Assembly (NCBI GenBank): GCA_030562195.1
Contig: CM060200.1
Coordinates: forward strand, 14,322,001-14,386,000
Length of the DNA: 64,000 bases
Source: Nipponacmea schrenckii
Taxonomy: Eukaryota; Mollusca; Gastropoda; Lottiidae
Reading direction: 5' to 3'
Part shown: positions 63,411 through 64,000 of the stretch, one piece after another
Numbering within the stretch: position 1 is the first letter of the stretch
Layout: every line of letters begins with the position of its first letter
Notes under the pieces: generated by a model
What the model saw: the letters and a program-made list of their open reading frames with translations, nothing else
What the model was told of the DNA's origin: nothing
Databases searched by the model: none
Position numbers and translations under genes: made by a program

Positions 63411-64000
63411 GTTTGTTAAAAGAATAAAAATATAATTTCTACAAGAGAAGATATTGTGCTCTGTGAAATCCAGGAAATTTTAAGTACTGGAAGCCAAAAG
63501 AATTTCTGAGGCACCAAAATCCCATTCAAAATGTTCATCTTTTTGTTTTTGTGTAAATTTTTCCATTTCTGCTTAGTAAATGATGGAGGCTTTTGGAGAA
63601 AAATGGGTGGGGCCAAATTCTCACTAGCTTGTGCCCAGCCCCCTTGAACCCCACCATGATGACGGGGCTGCCTGATTGATTTCCTTCTAAATGCAAGTTT
63701 ATACACTACGACATTCTGTGTAGTAAAGATTATGACTCTAATAGGCTATAAATAGTTACATGAGTCACAGGTTAAAAAATCCGGAAATTGACACTATTGG
63801 TAATCCGATATTGCTTCACAGTTTTGTGCATGTCTGATTAAACTGAGTAGACTGTATTACAATGTTTGTTAACAACAAAAAATGTGGATTATGACTTGTT
63901 TAATGATTTTGATTAAATTGGTGAAATTGTATAATTAATGTATCAATGCATTTGAAGAATAAATTCAAACCTTAGCAAAATAAATAATTCATTTGAAATA
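63411..64000. other. Start of the next intron
   Basis: Follows the gtttgt donor. No MUN-domain exon appears before the window ends. Confidence 0.7.

Overview
The window is AT-rich, intron- and transposon-rich animal nuclear DNA. Its one clear host gene is a large forward-strand gene for UNC13/Munc13, the presynaptic vesicle-priming factor. At least 18 exons with GT-AG boundaries and compatible phases run from 10963 to 63410. Both ends are missing: the window opens inside the N-terminal C2A domain and closes just after the C2B domain, so the first C2A exon(s) and the whole MUN/C2C region lie outside. The mix of mobile elements (Penelope-like retroelements, THAP/TTAA elements, piggyBac, hAT, a tRNA-derived SINE) and the invertebrate style of the UNC13 linker suggest a marine invertebrate, probably a lophotrochozoan such as a mollusc. 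That placement is inference; no species marker is present.

Layout. 1-10.9 kb: upstream or first-intron DNA with a decayed Penelope-like reverse transcriptase (minus strand), a 58-bp minisatellite, a hAT-type MITE with an exact 8-bp target duplication, a SINE fragment and a nested ~2-kb repeat rich in nuclear-receptor half-sites. 10.9-12.9 kb: two C2A exons. 12.9-24 kb: a long intron with a broken transposase-like gene, an intact SINE and other repeats. 24-41.2 kb: exons for the end of C2A and a long disordered linker with PYHQE-type repeats, interrupted by a palindromic Penelope-like element and piggyBac remnants. 41.2-51.3 kb: a second long intron with a hAT-like element, a 2.3-kb THAP transposon, a 30-bp minisatellite and a probable alternative first coding exon. 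51.3-63.4 kb: a compact run of exons for the conserved pre-C1 segment, C1 (all zinc ligands present) and C2B.

The most interesting gene-level features concern splicing: a tandem pair of 107-nt exons between C1 and C2B whose joint inclusion would shift the frame, so they should be mutually exclusive; a candidate 9-nt microexon; a 60-nt cassette exon that duplicates the start of the next exon; tandem donors at the linker exon; and a coding exon readable only from its own ATG. Together they suggest several UNC13 isoforms differing in N-terminus, linker and C1-C2B hinge.

The most interesting mobile-element features are Penelope-type insertions with hammerhead-like motifs and 12-13-bp target duplications, and a TTAA-flanked element with two convergent first exons (THAP; possible P2X7-like cysteine-rich protein) behind mirrored TGACGTCA motifs. 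All calls come from reading the sequence; no database search was run.
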